From contig NZ_CP136422.1 in the NCBI RefSeq assembly GCF_034355335.1, positions 4,436,501-4,500,500 of the forward strand: a stretch of 64,000 bases of DNA, written 5' to 3'. Below are positions 50,966-61,427 of the stretch, piece by piece (position 1 is the stretch's first letter; the number at the start of each line of letters is the position of its first letter). The notes below the pieces were generated by a model, which saw only the letters and a program-made list of their open reading frames with translations, was not told the DNA's origin and made no database searches. Made by a program: the position numbers and the translations under genes. The DNA is from Blautia coccoides (GTDB lineage: Bacteria; Bacillota; Clostridia; Lachnospirales; Lachnospiraceae).

Positions 50966-52794
50966 ATGAACTACATTAAGACCTTATTTCTAATTCTTTT
51001 TTTTACTCTGGCTATATATTTTTTAGGGATTTTGGGAAGAAAAAAAAGTGAAGTTTTTTCTTTAGCAGAGATTCTTTTAAACGGGCTGCTAAGATTATTT
51101 GCAAGTTTTGAAGTAATTGTCCTTCCGTTTATTTTTTTACGAATCAAATTTTCATACTTCTTTTATTTTTATTGTGCCTTACTGACTGTTGTTATTATTT
51201 TTTCCATAATAAGATATGCCAGATACAGTTATAAATTTATTGGAAAGGAAGTACGCAAATTTATTTCCATATTGGACCTTCCATTAATTGCTGCAATAAT
51301 TATGATTATATTTCAGATGTCTATGCTCGCATTTTATATGCATCTTGATGCAGATGATGCCATGTACGTTGCAACCGCTGCTACAACTTTAAAAACCGAT
51401 ACCATGTATCAATATGCTGCAGATACCGGTATCCCGTTAACCACCATGCCATCACGATATATATTATCCCCCTTTCCTATTTTTACAGCCTTTTTGGGTA
51501 AACTGTTTTTTATCCATCCCACAATAATAGCACATACCATTCTAGCGCCGCTTATGACGGGTTTTGCATATTTAGTCTATTATTTAATGGGATCTCTTAT
51601 TTTCAAGAAAAAAAAGGGCACGATCGGCATCTTTTTATTAATATTGAGTGTATTTCAAATATTTGGATATTTTACAGTTTACTCTTCTTCCACTTTTATT
51701 TTGATCCGCTCATGGCAGGGAAAAGCCGTACTTGCAGGCGTTCTCATACCTGCAGCATTATATTTTTTAATGAAAGAATGTCAAACAAAAGCACCCTATA
51801 AATGGCCGTTAAGCCCTTCATTATTTTTAGTATTAGCAGCAAGCCTTGTCTCCTCAATGGGTATAATGCTGATTCCTACCCTTCTGGGTTTATCTGCTAT
51901 TTTATATTGTATCTATAATAAATCTTTAGAACCATTGATCAAATGTATTATCAGCTGTTTACCAGGGATTTGCTTAATGATAATATATTTGTTAATGAAA
52001 TACGGGAGATTTTGTCCATGAATGAGATTATGGAAATAACACAAAAAATGCTCTGGCTCTATACCGGTGATTGTTGGTATTTTCTTATTTTTTTAGTATG
52101 CGCAGGCTATTTATTTTCCAAAAATAAAGCCCACTCTGAGATAATGTTTGTAAACCATTATATGATCGGATTCAGTATTATTTATATATGCCCTGTTACA
52201 GCTAAAATCATTATGGATTATTGTATAGGAAAATCCGTATACTGGAGAATGTTCTGGCTTTTACCTATGGCAATGATCGTGGCTCTTGCAGTTACATTTA
52301 TTGCTACTGAAATAAACAGCAGAGTGTATAAAAGTTTATTTATTTTTGCAATCCTTCTGTTGCTGATTTTCAGCGGTAATTTTATGTACCGCAAGGATGT
52401 ATTTACCAAAAGTGTAAACTCCTATAAACTGCCTGAAGATATTTTCACAATATGTGATATGTTAGAAGAGCATGCGGAAAATGATAAGGTAACGGCTGTT
52501 TTTCCCACCGAATTTTTGCCATATGTCAGGCAATATGATGCTAATATTTATCTTCCCTATGGCAGAAGAGTCGAAACAGAAACCAAGCCGTCTAGTGATG
52601 CCAGAAAATTATTTGATGTAATGAATCAGCCAGATAAATCAGCGGAAGAATTGACACAGCTATCAAAGAAAAACGGATGCCAATATATTGTGGTCAGCAA
52701 AGATGACGCAGTCAATAATACTCTCTCTGATGGTGACTTTAAAGCAATCGCTGATTCCGGCAACTATATTATCTACTTCGATACCGCCGATTAA
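50966..52794 (+). pseudogene. Polytopic membrane protein (DUF6077-like), single frameshift
   Basis: Two overlapping frames make one protein. The first (50966-52021) has about ten helices and the loop HLDADDAMYVATAATTLKTD; it ends ...LMKYGRFCP. The second continues MNEIMEITQKMLWLYTGD, has several more helices and a soluble C-terminal domain of about 130 residues. Adding one T to the T4 run at 52010-52013 restores a 609-residue frame reading KYGRFLSMNEIMEI. AGGAGG lies 6 nt before the ATG. The fold resembles DUF6077/GT-C-like membrane proteins, perhaps acting on lipid-linked sugars; this is tentative. It may be a recent loss, slippage or a read error. Confidence 0.75.
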
Positions 52795-52836
52795 TATGTA
52801 CAGCCACAGGGCTTTTCCTATCATAATGTATAACAC

Positions 52837-52876
52837 TAAAGGGGCTGCCGGTCAAAACCGGATTTCAGCCCCTTTA
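52837..52876. terminator. Bidirectional terminator
   Basis: TAAAGGGGCTG/CAGCCCCTTTA with an inner CCGG/CCGG stem, between the convergent frameshifted gene and the LTA-synthase-like gene. Confidence 0.85.
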
Positions 52877-52889
52877 ATATCTCAAATTA

Positions 52890-54788
52890 CTATCTTGTTA
52901 TTTCACCTGTTGATTCTGCAAATAAATGTGGCTCCCCTTCCATATCTAACGTATAGATATGGATATTATATTCTGATACTTTGTAACCGAAATCTGCTGC
53001 CCAGACCTTAGTAACATAAGAGCCGTCTGTCTGTAATTCTGCTTCATACCACTTCAGATCACTCTGATCTTCCTCCGCCCATACGGCACAGCGCAGAGCC
53101 TGAACATTTGTATCTGTTGGCAGATTTCTTACGATAACCTCATATTTTCCGGTCCTGAAATCGTATGGGGTCACTTCAATTTCCGTCGGTATCACTTCCG
53201 GAACTTCAGCTATTTCTTCTTCTGCATCAGCTTCAGCTATTATCTTCTCTTCCGGTACTATGATATCTTCCGTAAGCTTTTCCATTAATTTTGACTTTTT
53301 ATCCAGTTCAATATCTATGGTGTCTTTATCATATTTTTCTAGTAAGGTCGCTTCTGAAGAGAATAAATTTGTTCCAAGACCCAGCCGGTTACCTTCAATG
53401 ACTGCGCCCAGACTTGCCAGTGTGGTTGGAAAATTATCAAAGGTAGAGTATTGCCTATAAGTATCTCCCTTGGCCTCAACCGCTGAGTTTATGTATGTGG
53501 TGAATACTTTTCTAATGTAGTTCTCATCCACATCCTCACAAAAATCACTATCCATAGTAGGATGATCTCCGGATATCACAATAGTTGTATTTTCGTAAAA
53601 ATCCTGTTCTTGTACCCACTTCACAAATTCGCTTACCTGTTTACTTGAGCAAGCCATAACATTAGCATATTGGTCGCTCCCATAGGTATCCTGACAATCC
53701 TCGCATAGATACCCATCTTCAAAATGAGTATCAACTGTTAAAATTGTCATATTAAAGGGCTCTTCTAAAGAACTGATTTCCAGCAAGTGCTCTTTCGCAA
53801 ATTCAAAAAGTTTCTTATCCTCATACCCCCAAAATACATGGTAATCCTCAGGTATTTGCCCATTATCTTTACTATAATAATAGTCATAAATATTGTAATT
53901 CCCATGCTGGGTATAAAATGATTTCCTACCGCCAAAATTCGCATCAGAACCCAGAAGCAGATTTTGAGAATATCCATTTTCCTGAAGAATATCACCTATA
54001 GCAGTCAAACCCGGCATAAAATTTTCCTGCTTGTTCATTGAATTGCCTTCTATTGGAATCATTAATGGTAAACCGGTACTCTGTGCAAACATGGCCGCGA
54101 CAGTCCATCCAGTACCGTTTAATGATATCCCCCCATTTAATATCTTTTGACCGCCGGAGAAATTTTCATTGGCAATTGACAATTCCGTGAGTTCTGGTAT
54201 GACGTTTTTCATAAAAGCTCCGCCTTGCTTTTCATCAGCATAAGTATTTTCCATGGACTCCAGATAAATATAAATCAGATTTCTCTTTTGCTCCGGAAAT
54301 TTAATATCAACAGATTTAGGATCTATATAATTATCATCGATAAACGTGGAATACGTGCTTCTGTTACTTGCATAGGCTTTAATATCAAGCCTGCTCCACA
54401 TATAGTTTATAGAAGTACCTGCCACGACCACAGATATGACCGCAGAGAATAATAGTATAAGTCCCCTTTTCTTTTTAACAATTTTATAGACAATTCCCAC
54501 CAACAGAATTATCCCTATGGATACAAGAACACAGGATAATATATAGCTGATAATTATCCCACTATCTGTGCCCTGCAGAGGCGATTGAATGTGGAACATT
54601 AATTCATTCATAGTGAGTCCTGTCCAGGTTCTAAACATCCAGGAAATACTGGTGGCTATCAATAAAGAAAGAAAAGCAATCAGATATCCTATGATAATCC
54701 CTGCAAATTTTATGACTTTCTTGTGTACTGTAAACTTTGCATTTCCATTTTTAGATGGGTCTTGTTTTATCTCTTCTTTTGTATCCAT
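52890..54788 (-). CDS. LTA synthase-like sulfatase-fold membrane protein with GBS Bsp-like domain
   Basis: A 632-residue protein with three or four membrane helices in the first 150 residues, then an extracytoplasmic alkaline-phosphatase/sulfatase domain (about 165-460) with NLIYIYLESMENTY, NGTGWTVAAMFAQSTG containing the likely nucleophile Thr, and VISGDHPTMD. The C-terminal 95 residues resemble a GBS_Bsp-like repeat. LtaS-type enzymes transfer phosphoglycerol from phosphatidylglycerol onto surface polymers. GGAG 7 nt before the ATG at 54788 sets the start; a TTG at 54800 overlaps that site. It neighbours the CDP-glycerol-type polymer genes. Confidence 0.88.
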   Translation of the reverse strand: MDTKEEIKQDPSKNGNAKFTVHKKVIKFAGIIIGYLIAFLSLLIATSISWMFRTWTGLTMNELMFHIQSPLQGTDSGIIISYILSCVLVSIGIILLVGIVYKIVKKKRGLILLFSAVISVVVAGTSINYMWSRLDIKAYASNRSTYSTFIDDNYIDPKSVDIKFPEQKRNLIYIYLESMENTYADEKQGGAFMKNVIPELTELSIANENFSGGQKILNGGISLNGTGWTVAAMFAQSTGLPLMIPIEGNSMNKQENFMPGLTAIGDILQENGYSQNLLLGSDANFGGRKSFYTQHGNYNIYDYYYSKDNGQIPEDYHVFWGYEDKKLFEFAKEHLLEISSLEEPFNMTILTVDTHFEDGYLCEDCQDTYGSDQYANVMACSSKQVSEFVKWVQEQDFYENTTIVISGDHPTMDSDFCEDVDENYIRKVFTTYINSAVEAKGDTYRQYSTFDNFPTTLASLGAVIEGNRLGLGTNLFSSEATLLEKYDKDTIDIELDKKSKLMEKLTEDIIVPEEKIIAEADAEEEIAEVPEVIPTEIEVTPYDFRTGKYEVIVRNLPTDTNVQALRCAVWAEEDQSDLKWYEAELQTDGSYVTKVWAADFGYKVSEYNIHIYTLDMEGEPHLFAESTGEITR

Positions 54789-54943
54789 ACTACGCTCCAA
54801 AATATTTGCATATATTTTTTTACTGTTTTTAATATAAATCCTTCCTTATACAAGATAACATAATTCGACAAGTGATTGCAATATAATTATTAAGGAATCT
54901 TTAGATAATTGTTATGTCTGTATTTCACAAAATATAACAAAAA

Positions 54944-54979
54944 CAATCAGGCTGCAGAATTTTATCTGCGGCCTGATTG
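54944..54979 (-). terminator. Terminator after the acyltransferase gene
   Basis: CAATCAGGC/GCCTGATTG with an inner GCAG/CTGC stem; on the minus strand TTTTTG follows. Apart from this, 54789-55157 shows no gene and only ambiguous promoter hexamers. Confidence 0.75.
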
Positions 54980-55157
54980 TATCGTCCGATTGATTAGTCT
55001 TTCTTTTACATTATTGCTTTGAATCTGTACTCTCCTTTATTCTTCTTTTACTTCTTCTATAAGCAATTCTGTATATTTGTTTAGCATAAATGGACGCTCA
55101 CAAGCATAAACAATTAATGCTATGCAAAAACACATTTTAGTTGATCCGTATAATTTT

Positions 55158-56228
55158 TCAAATATGAAAACCTTTCACTACTCTCCTAATAATACTTTGT
55201 ACTTTTACAAAAATATAAGTCACCATACAACTAATGATAATAATTATAAAATAGTTTAACAATCCATATTTATTTAACCGTATTCCATTAATATTATAAT
55301 CAAAACCACATTTTCTAAAAAATGTCCTAATCCAAATATGGACAATATATAATTCTAAAGAATATTTTCCAGCTATTTGTAAAATATTAGAACTGCCAGA
55401 GCGATGCTGTTTCTGATTTTTTTCTATGTATTCAAAAAAGAATATACATATAAAACATAACACCAAAGTCAATGCACAATACCAATATCTGACTGTCATA
55501 CCGCCAATATGATACTCATATGTAAACATTCTATAACTATATCCTAAAAAAAGCGCTGCTATTTCACCATAAGTAACTTTTTTATTGAATTTAGCAAAAT
55601 ATCCACATAAAACGCCTATAATAAATATAGGTATCCTTGTTAACGCTATTTCTACTTTACTATAATAATCCGGAAAGATAAGTTTAATGCTTATATTAAA
55701 TATAACAACTAATCCTATAGTTATCCAAGCTCTTCTTATTTCTGAATTTACTTGTCTGCTATTACCAAAAATCCACTTATATATGAACGGAAATACTAAG
55801 TATAGAGGTATAAGGAGTCCAAAGTACCAAAGTCTCGTATACCCCTCAACCCAGAAAGAAATTAATGTTATATTTTTAACAAATGCTGAAAAGCTTCTAT
55901 AGATAAGCAAATCTTGTCCAATCCAAAAAGGAAGTGAAATTAGAAGATATGGAAAAATGACTCTAACAATTCTTCTTCTATAAAATCTTTTCATGTCAGG
56001 ATTCTTACTATACGAATAATAAAGCCCTAAACCTGAAAGAAAAAGGAATATTTCTACGCCTCCTCTTCCTTTCTCCAAAACAAAGTTAATAATTTCTAAT
56101 GGCTCTGGTAATATCATTCCAATTTCATTTCCATGATACAGCATGATCCAAATAATAGCAATCCCCATCAGCTTAGTTCTGTATTTACTTAGAAGTCCCC
56201 AATGAAATTCCTCAATACACTTTTTCAT
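55158..56228 (-). CDS. Acyltransferase family 3 membrane protein
   Basis: A 356-residue integral membrane protein with about ten helices and the acyltransferase-3 pattern: KLMGIAIIWIMLYHGNEIG near the N-terminus (family Arg/His region, here with H in YHG), a GRGGVEIFLFLSGLGLYYS loop and FYRRRIVRVIFPYL. These enzymes usually O-acetylate surface sugars or lipids. It ends the surface-polymer operon, 21 nt after the SDR gene, and probably modifies the same polymer. Confidence 0.87.
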   Translation of the reverse strand: MKKCIEEFHWGLLSKYRTKLMGIAIIWIMLYHGNEIGMILPEPLEIINFVLEKGRGGVEIFLFLSGLGLYYSYSKNPDMKRFYRRRIVRVIFPYLLISLPFWIGQDLLIYRSFSAFVKNITLISFWVEGYTRLWYFGLLIPLYLVFPFIYKWIFGNSRQVNSEIRRAWITIGLVVIFNISIKLIFPDYYSKVEIALTRIPIFIIGVLCGYFAKFNKKVTYGEIAALFLGYSYRMFTYEYHIGGMTVRYWYCALTLVLCFICIFFFEYIEKNQKQHRSGSSNILQIAGKYSLELYIVHIWIRTFFRKCGFDYNINGIRLNKYGLLNYFIIIIISCMVTYIFVKVQSIIRRVVKGFHI

Positions 56229-56249
56229 TTGCTTTTACCATATACACAC

Positions 56250-57317
56250 TTATTTTTTATCAAATTCCATACTCTTTATTAGTCTGACATACATCTCCTC
56301 TAAATCCGTTGTAGGTGACCAGCCTAACGATTTTAGTTTTGTATTATCCAAACGTATTATCATTTCTGGATTATATCCCAACTCAGCAACATCTTCTGGT
56401 ATATCGTATACCACCTTTACTGCATGGTCCGATGAAAGTCGGGATACTAACTCAGCCATTTCTTTTATAGAAATAGCTGTATTCATGTTTGTAATATTAT
56501 AAGCTTCCCCAGCTTTACCCCTGGTCAGCAAACATACTATAGCTGTTATAGCATCCTTTGTATAACAATAGCTTCTGACCGTTCTCCCTGCTGTATGTAA
56601 TACTATATTACGCTTCTCTATAACACACCTTGCAAATTCTGCAAAGACTCTACTGTCTTCATAAGAAACAGCAGCTCCAAAAGTTTGTGATAATCTTGCA
56701 ACCAAAACCGGTACTTTATATTCTTTCGCATATGATGCACATAGACATTCAGCCATTCTTTTTCCTTCTGAGTAACTGCTGCGTACCTGCATTGGATCTA
56801 GATATCCATAATCCTTTTCTGTAATATAATCCATTTTTTCATCAGGTGTACCATACACTTCTAGTGAAGATAAATACACCATCTTTTTTATATTTTTTTC
56901 TTTTGCTATTTCTAAGATATTCTTTGTCCCGTGCAATGCTGTAAGAATTGTTTCCACTGGATTGGAAACAAAATATCTCGAACTCGTAGCACTGGCACCG
57001 TGAATAATATAATCAATCTGATTAGAAATTTCAATTTTTTCATTTATATCACAGATATAGACATCTACTTTTCCTTCATCAACAAGTCCCTTAAACAAAT
57101 CATCTGCCTTCTTTTTATTTCTTGCTAATGCAATAATTTTTATATTTTTATTACAGATATTATTATGAAATACTATAGACTGGATAATCTGATAACCTAT
57201 CATACCTGTTGCACCAGTGACAAGAATTGTACTTCCATCATCTATTTCTTTTAAAAAAACACTATTGGCAACATCGCATAAATCTTTATATAATATTGGA
57301 TTCTTTATATTTTCCAT
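56250..57317 (-). CDS. NAD-dependent epimerase/dehydratase (extended SDR)
   Basis: A 355-residue extended short-chain dehydrogenase. Rossmann loop VTGATGMIGYQIIQ, the catalytic segment YLSSLEVYG and YSEGKRMAE (YxxxK) are present; the C-terminal part binds substrate, probably a nucleotide sugar. AGAGGT 7 nt before the ATG at 57317 is better than the ATG at 57344. It starts 10 nt after the IspD/TarI-like gene, implying they act on the same CDP- or other nucleotide-linked precursor. Which sugar or polyol is made is unknown. Confidence 0.88.
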   Translation of the reverse strand: MENIKNPILYKDLCDVANSVFLKEIDDGSTILVTGATGMIGYQIIQSIVFHNNICNKNIKIIALARNKKKADDLFKGLVDEGKVDVYICDINEKIEISNQIDYIIHGASATSSRYFVSNPVETILTALHGTKNILEIAKEKNIKKMVYLSSLEVYGTPDEKMDYITEKDYGYLDPMQVRSSYSEGKRMAECLCASYAKEYKVPVLVARLSQTFGAAVSYEDSRVFAEFARCVIEKRNIVLHTAGRTVRSYCYTKDAITAIVCLLTRGKAGEAYNITNMNTAISIKEMAELVSRLSSDHAVKVVYDIPEDVAELGYNPEMIIRLDNTKLKSLGWSPTTDLEEMYVRLIKSMEFDKK

Positions 57318-57327
57318 AAATATACCT

Positions 57328-58107
57328 CTAATCTTCTCCCTCATGCACCATATTTTTCATACGTGCATCAATATAATCTGTCAATCCCAAACCAAAAGCC
57401 TGTTCATTTTCTTTATATTGAAGCAACGCACGAAACATATATACATCCTCTGGAGTTGTCACTTTAATATTCCCCCTATTTCCCATTACCATGTGCGCAT
57501 CCATATTCTGGCTTTTTATAATCGTACAAGCATCTACCATATTCTCATACCCATTTGATGAATTTCTTATTATTTCATGGGCATTTAAGATATCCTTAAG
57601 ATAAAAACTCTGAGGTGCCTGCGCAGCATAAGTCTCCTTTCTATAAGGAACTTTATCTACATTTTCTCCATTTTTACTTAATAAAATAGTCTCATAACAA
57701 GGTGTACATGTAATAGCATTTCCATGCTCTTTAACGCTTTTAATATTCTTTGAAATAACATCATAAGCTACAAAAGGACGTACACCATCATGTAAGAGTA
57801 CAATTGAATCCTCTGGATTTTCTTGCCCAGCTTTTTTTAACGCAATATATATAGAATCCTGGGCTGTTTCTCCCCCATGCATTATCCCTGCTACTTTAGT
57901 TAATTGATACTCCTTTACCAATCCATCCATATAAGGAATGTACTCTTCCAAAACAGATATGTAGATTTTATCTATTTTTTTGTGATATTGAAAAAGCTGC
58001 AGTGTATGAATAATAATCGGTTTTCCATTTACCTCTAAAAACTGTTTTGGTATACCAGCTCCCATTCTTACACCACTTCCACCAGCAAAAATAATTGCTA
58101 TATTCAT
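57328..58107 (-). CDS. IspD/TarI-like cytidylyltransferase
   Basis: A 259-residue nucleotidyltransferase of the IspD/TarI superfamily that forms a CDP-linked product from CTP and a phosphorylated polyol. It has IIFAGGSGVRMGAGIPKQFL (with the R and K of the signature) and LLHDGVRPFV, AQAPQSF and KVTTPEDVYM. IspD itself serves isoprenoid synthesis, but the setting with CDP-glycerol-type polymerases, LicD and TagGH points to a TarI-like role, perhaps CDP-ribitol. About 20 extra residues follow the usual C-terminus. Confidence 0.85.
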   Translation of the reverse strand: MNIAIIFAGGSGVRMGAGIPKQFLEVNGKPIIIHTLQLFQYHKKIDKIYISVLEEYIPYMDGLVKEYQLTKVAGIMHGGETAQDSIYIALKKAGQENPEDSIVLLHDGVRPFVAYDVISKNIKSVKEHGNAITCTPCYETILLSKNGENVDKVPYRKETYAAQAPQSFYLKDILNAHEIIRNSSNGYENMVDACTIIKSQNMDAHMVMGNRGNIKVTTPEDVYMFRALLQYKENEQAFGLGLTDYIDARMKNMVHEGED

Positions 58108-58124
58108 ATCTTAATTTTCCTTTC

Positions 58125-59876
58125 CTACAATTGATTTTCCAACAAAGGCTGGGAAAAATCCAGTTCATTCATTCTAATAATTCGCTGTTGCACTGCACAA
58201 ATCTCTTGTTTTATCTCCTCCGGGATTTTGTCCAGAACAATCCAATCGATCACTCTATCTGATGCATGACTGTCAATAAAATCAAAATGCTCTGATACAT
58301 ATTTCTCTACTTTTTCATATTCAAAACTTTTTTTACTGAACGCTTCCATCAACTCTAAAAAACTATAACATACCTTTCCCGGAGCAGACTCTTCGTATGG
58401 TCGATGAAATCCCCTTGAAAAGGAATACTGAATCTTGTCATACGCAAAAAACAACATTGGCTTTTTCATTAACGAATATTCAAATATATTAGATGAATAA
58501 TCTGTTATCAATAAATCTGTAATATAAAACAAGTCATTTATATTGGGGTATAAATTAACATCTATAAATTTATCTCTAAATCCTTCCTGTATGGGTACAG
58601 GCTCACTAACCCATGGATGCATTTTAAATAAAACTACATACTCTGTGCCACATAACTCATAAAACTTTTCAAAATCTATTAATTCATATGGATAATATGC
58701 CTCTTTTTTATTTTTTCCTCTATATGTTGGTGCAAACAAAACCACTTTTTTCCCAGTACATATCGGATATCTCTTGTACAAATCTTCCGTTATCTTTTTG
58801 CGGTAATTCTCATCCAGATATTCGTCCATTCTAGGCATTCCTGTGGGAAGAACGCATTCATCATTAATTCCCCAAACTTCAGAAAAAAATGGAGCGATAC
58901 TTTTTGATCCGGCAATGCCATAAGTATATTGTCTGTGACAACTCTGTGGGCTTGGACAGCCTTTATGTCCCCATCTGCTATATCCAGAGGATTTAAACCC
59001 AGCACCCGCATGCCATAATTGAATCACTTTTACATTATCGTCTAATTTCAACCAATCTAAGACCGGAGCATGATCATCTAAAAAAACCATTCCGCTTTTT
59101 GACAATTTATATATCAAATTTATCCAACTTCTATATGTCTGTGGTTCTGCAGCTGCAGCTCTAGCTGAAAACAATATACAATACTCTTTATCCATTCCAC
59201 GTTGCCGCATTTTTTCTGCTACTGCTTTCAAATTTGACTTAATAGACTCGCTTTGTTCCGTCATAAATAATATTGTATTTTTTCTTTTTCCTCTATTAAC
59301 CAAAGAAAAAAGTTTATACAAGTTTCGCAAAAAAACTCTGCTGCTTCCTAAATATCTTTTCAAACATTTGTATGGGCTACAATATATATAGTAGTCCTTA
59401 TTTGAAGGAAATTCCTCTCTGCTTTCTGTCGCCTGAAGGATATGCATTCTAAAAGGCAAACTATTTTCATCGTCCTCAATATAAAATTTAATCGTATAAA
59501 CTTTATGACCATTTGCATATTCAAAATTTCTTGATTTTTCTTGCATATTGATCGGATATTTGAAATCTGCTGCGCATTCTGCTAAAACTTCCTCCCCTTT
59601 GCAGGCTAATAGCCTATAAGTTCCTATAGGTAAGCAGCGTCTTTCACCATTATTGGTAATATTCAGACATAACTGGTAACGACTTTCTTTTATATGACAA
59701 ATTTTCAGCCTTGCTTTAGCCATTCCTATTCCATTTACTGCGTAAAATTCTAATTGCCTCCAATCAATTAAGTCATCTTTAAATTTAATTTCTATATCAA
59801 AATGAACGAAAATCCTTTCCCATTGAATATCAATCAGTTTAACGGCCAATAACTTTTCATCTATTCTGTATAACAT
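58125..59876 (-). CDS. CDP-glycerol glycerophosphotransferase-family polymerase (TagB/TagF-like), long form
   Basis: A 583-residue protein. The first 190 or so residues look like a beta-rich accessory domain; the rest matches the TagF family: QLWHAGAGFKSSGYSRWG, LFAPTYRGKNKKEAY, VLFKMHPWVSEPV and LLITDYSSNIFEYSLMKKP. Members transfer polyol phosphate from a CDP donor onto a growing wall teichoic-acid-like chain on the cytosolic membrane face. The donor may be the product of the neighbouring IspD-like gene rather than CDP-glycerol. It lies 17 nt before that gene and 25 nt after tagH. Confidence 0.87.
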   Translation of the reverse strand: MLYRIDEKLLAVKLIDIQWERIFVHFDIEIKFKDDLIDWRQLEFYAVNGIGMAKARLKICHIKESRYQLCLNITNNGERRCLPIGTYRLLACKGEEVLAECAADFKYPINMQEKSRNFEYANGHKVYTIKFYIEDDENSLPFRMHILQATESREEFPSNKDYYIYCSPYKCLKRYLGSSRVFLRNLYKLFSLVNRGKRKNTILFMTEQSESIKSNLKAVAEKMRQRGMDKEYCILFSARAAAAEPQTYRSWINLIYKLSKSGMVFLDDHAPVLDWLKLDDNVKVIQLWHAGAGFKSSGYSRWGHKGCPSPQSCHRQYTYGIAGSKSIAPFFSEVWGINDECVLPTGMPRMDEYLDENYRKKITEDLYKRYPICTGKKVVLFAPTYRGKNKKEAYYPYELIDFEKFYELCGTEYVVLFKMHPWVSEPVPIQEGFRDKFIDVNLYPNINDLFYITDLLITDYSSNIFEYSLMKKPMLFFAYDKIQYSFSRGFHRPYEESAPGKVCYSFLELMEAFSKKSFEYEKVEKYVSEHFDFIDSHASDRVIDWIVLDKIPEEIKQEICAVQQRIIRMNELDFSQPLLENQL

Positions 59877-59901
59877 TATTTTATTCCTTCGTTATCTTTT
59901 T

Positions 59902-60642
59902 CTATTTATCTATCATGTCCTGATATTGCTGTGAAATCTCCTCAATATCTCCCATAGCAACAAGATGACCCTGCTCTAAGATCATTGCCTTATTGCAGAT
60001 CCTTTTGACCTGATCTAAAGAGTGGGATACGAATAAAACCGCTGTTTCACCATCCATCATACTCATTAATTTTCCTTCACTTTTTTTTCTAAATTTTGCA
60101 TCCCCTACAGAAAGTACTTCATCCAAAATCAAAATATCGGGATCCATAATAGTAGCAATGGAAAAACCAAGTTTACTCTTCATACCAGATGAATAATTTT
60201 TTAAAGGTACATCAATAAATTTTTGAAGTCCGGAAAACTCCACAATCTCTTCATATTTCTGATCTATGAATTTTTTGCTATATCCTAAAACAGCGCCATA
60301 TAAATATATATTTTCCCTACCAGTATATTGAGGCTCAAATCCTGCACCTAATTCTAATAATGGTACAATCTTACCTTTAACTTTTACTGTGCCTTCTGTA
60401 GCTTTAAAAACACCTGCTATTATTTTAAGTAAAGTACTTTTCCCTGCCCCATTAAGCCCTAATATACCAATACGATCCCCTTTTGACACACTAAAGCTGA
60501 CATTTTGCAGCGCCCAAAAACTATCCTTCCTCAACTGGCCTTTTAGCATCTTTATAAAATATTCTTTTAAATGATCCACCTTTTCTTTACTTAAATTAAA
60601 CTGCATACTAACATTATCTACAACCAATATCTCTTTTTTCAT
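59902..60642 (-). CDS. tagH: Polysaccharide/teichoic acid ABC exporter, ATP-binding subunit
   Basis: A 246-residue ATPase of the TagH/Wzt class. Walker A GLNGAGKSTLLK, ABC signature YSSGMKSKLGFS, Walker B ILILDEVLSVGD and the switch His in LFVSHSLDQ are all present. It lacks the long C-terminal extension of B. subtilis TagH. With the permease encoded upstream it should export lipid-linked surface polymer across the membrane. Confidence 0.92.
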   Translation of the reverse strand: MKKEILVVDNVSMQFNLSKEKVDHLKEYFIKMLKGQLRKDSFWALQNVSFSVSKGDRIGILGLNGAGKSTLLKIIAGVFKATEGTVKVKGKIVPLLELGAGFEPQYTGRENIYLYGAVLGYSKKFIDQKYEEIVEFSGLQKFIDVPLKNYSSGMKSKLGFSIATIMDPDILILDEVLSVGDAKFRKKSEGKLMSMMDGETAVLFVSHSLDQVKRICNKAMILEQGHLVAMGDIEEISQQYQDMIDK

Positions 60643-60650
60643 TTTCTCAC

Positions 60651-61427
60651 CTACACGTGTAATATAAATTGATCCTGTTTCTTATAAAAAGCTATATTTC
60701 CTATAATTAATGCAATCACGCTTACAATAGCAGCATAAACTAGCAGCTTTGTATTCATTGGCTGACCTAAAATGGCATCTCGAAAATTTTGAATAATGCA
60801 ATATAGTGGATTTAACTTCAGTATCCATGAAAAACCACTATTCATTATTTTTTCAGGATAATAAAAAATAGCACATGTATACATTATTAACATTAAAATC
60901 ACTTCCCATAAATATTCCATATCTCTAAAAAATACAGTTACTGTTGCTAATATCATGCCTACACCATACGTTAGTATTGGAAGCAATATTAATGGGAAAA
61001 TAATTTGTAATACATGCCAGGTCGGTTTCACCCCACAGTAAATTCCTAAAACAATAAGTACTAATAAGGATATCAAAAAAATAATATAATTAAATAAAAT
61101 ACAGGAAAGAGGATACAAATACTTTGGTACATATACCTTACAAATCATTTTAGAATTCGCACGTATTGATCTGGCAGCAGTCTTTGTAGCCTGTGAAAAA
61201 AATGTATATAATAACCTTCCACATAATATATACATTGGAAAATCTCTGCTATTGTTTCCGAATAATGTACCAAATACTATAGTAAGAACACAAGTTGTCA
61301 ACAAAGGCTCCAGTAATGACCAGCAGACACCTAAATAAGATCTCCTATATTTTAATTTCACGCCTTTCTTTACTAATTCCGATAATAAAAATCTACGATT
61401 CCAAAATGTTTTTAGATATTTCTTCAT
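60651..61427 (-). CDS. tagG: Polysaccharide/teichoic acid ABC exporter, permease subunit
   Basis: A 258-residue ABC-2-type permease with six helices; KLKYRRSYLGVCWSLLEPLL is the amphipathic N-terminal motif of the TagG/Wzm family. The ATG at 61436 has a ribosome site only 1 nt away, so the ATG at 61427 with GAGG about 10 nt upstream is preferred. It overlaps the end of the preceding polymerase gene by 35 nt, indicating coupling. Confidence 0.9.
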   Translation of the reverse strand: MKKYLKTFWNRRFLLSELVKKGVKLKYRRSYLGVCWSLLEPLLTTCVLTIVFGTLFGNNSRDFPMYILCGRLLYTFFSQATKTAARSIRANSKMICKVYVPKYLYPLSCILFNYIIFLISLLVLIVLGIYCGVKPTWHVLQIIFPLILLPILTYGVGMILATVTVFFRDMEYLWEVILMLIMYTCAIFYYPEKIMNSGFSWILKLNPLYCIIQNFRDAILGQPMNTKLLVYAAIVSVIALIIGNIAFYKKQDQFILHV

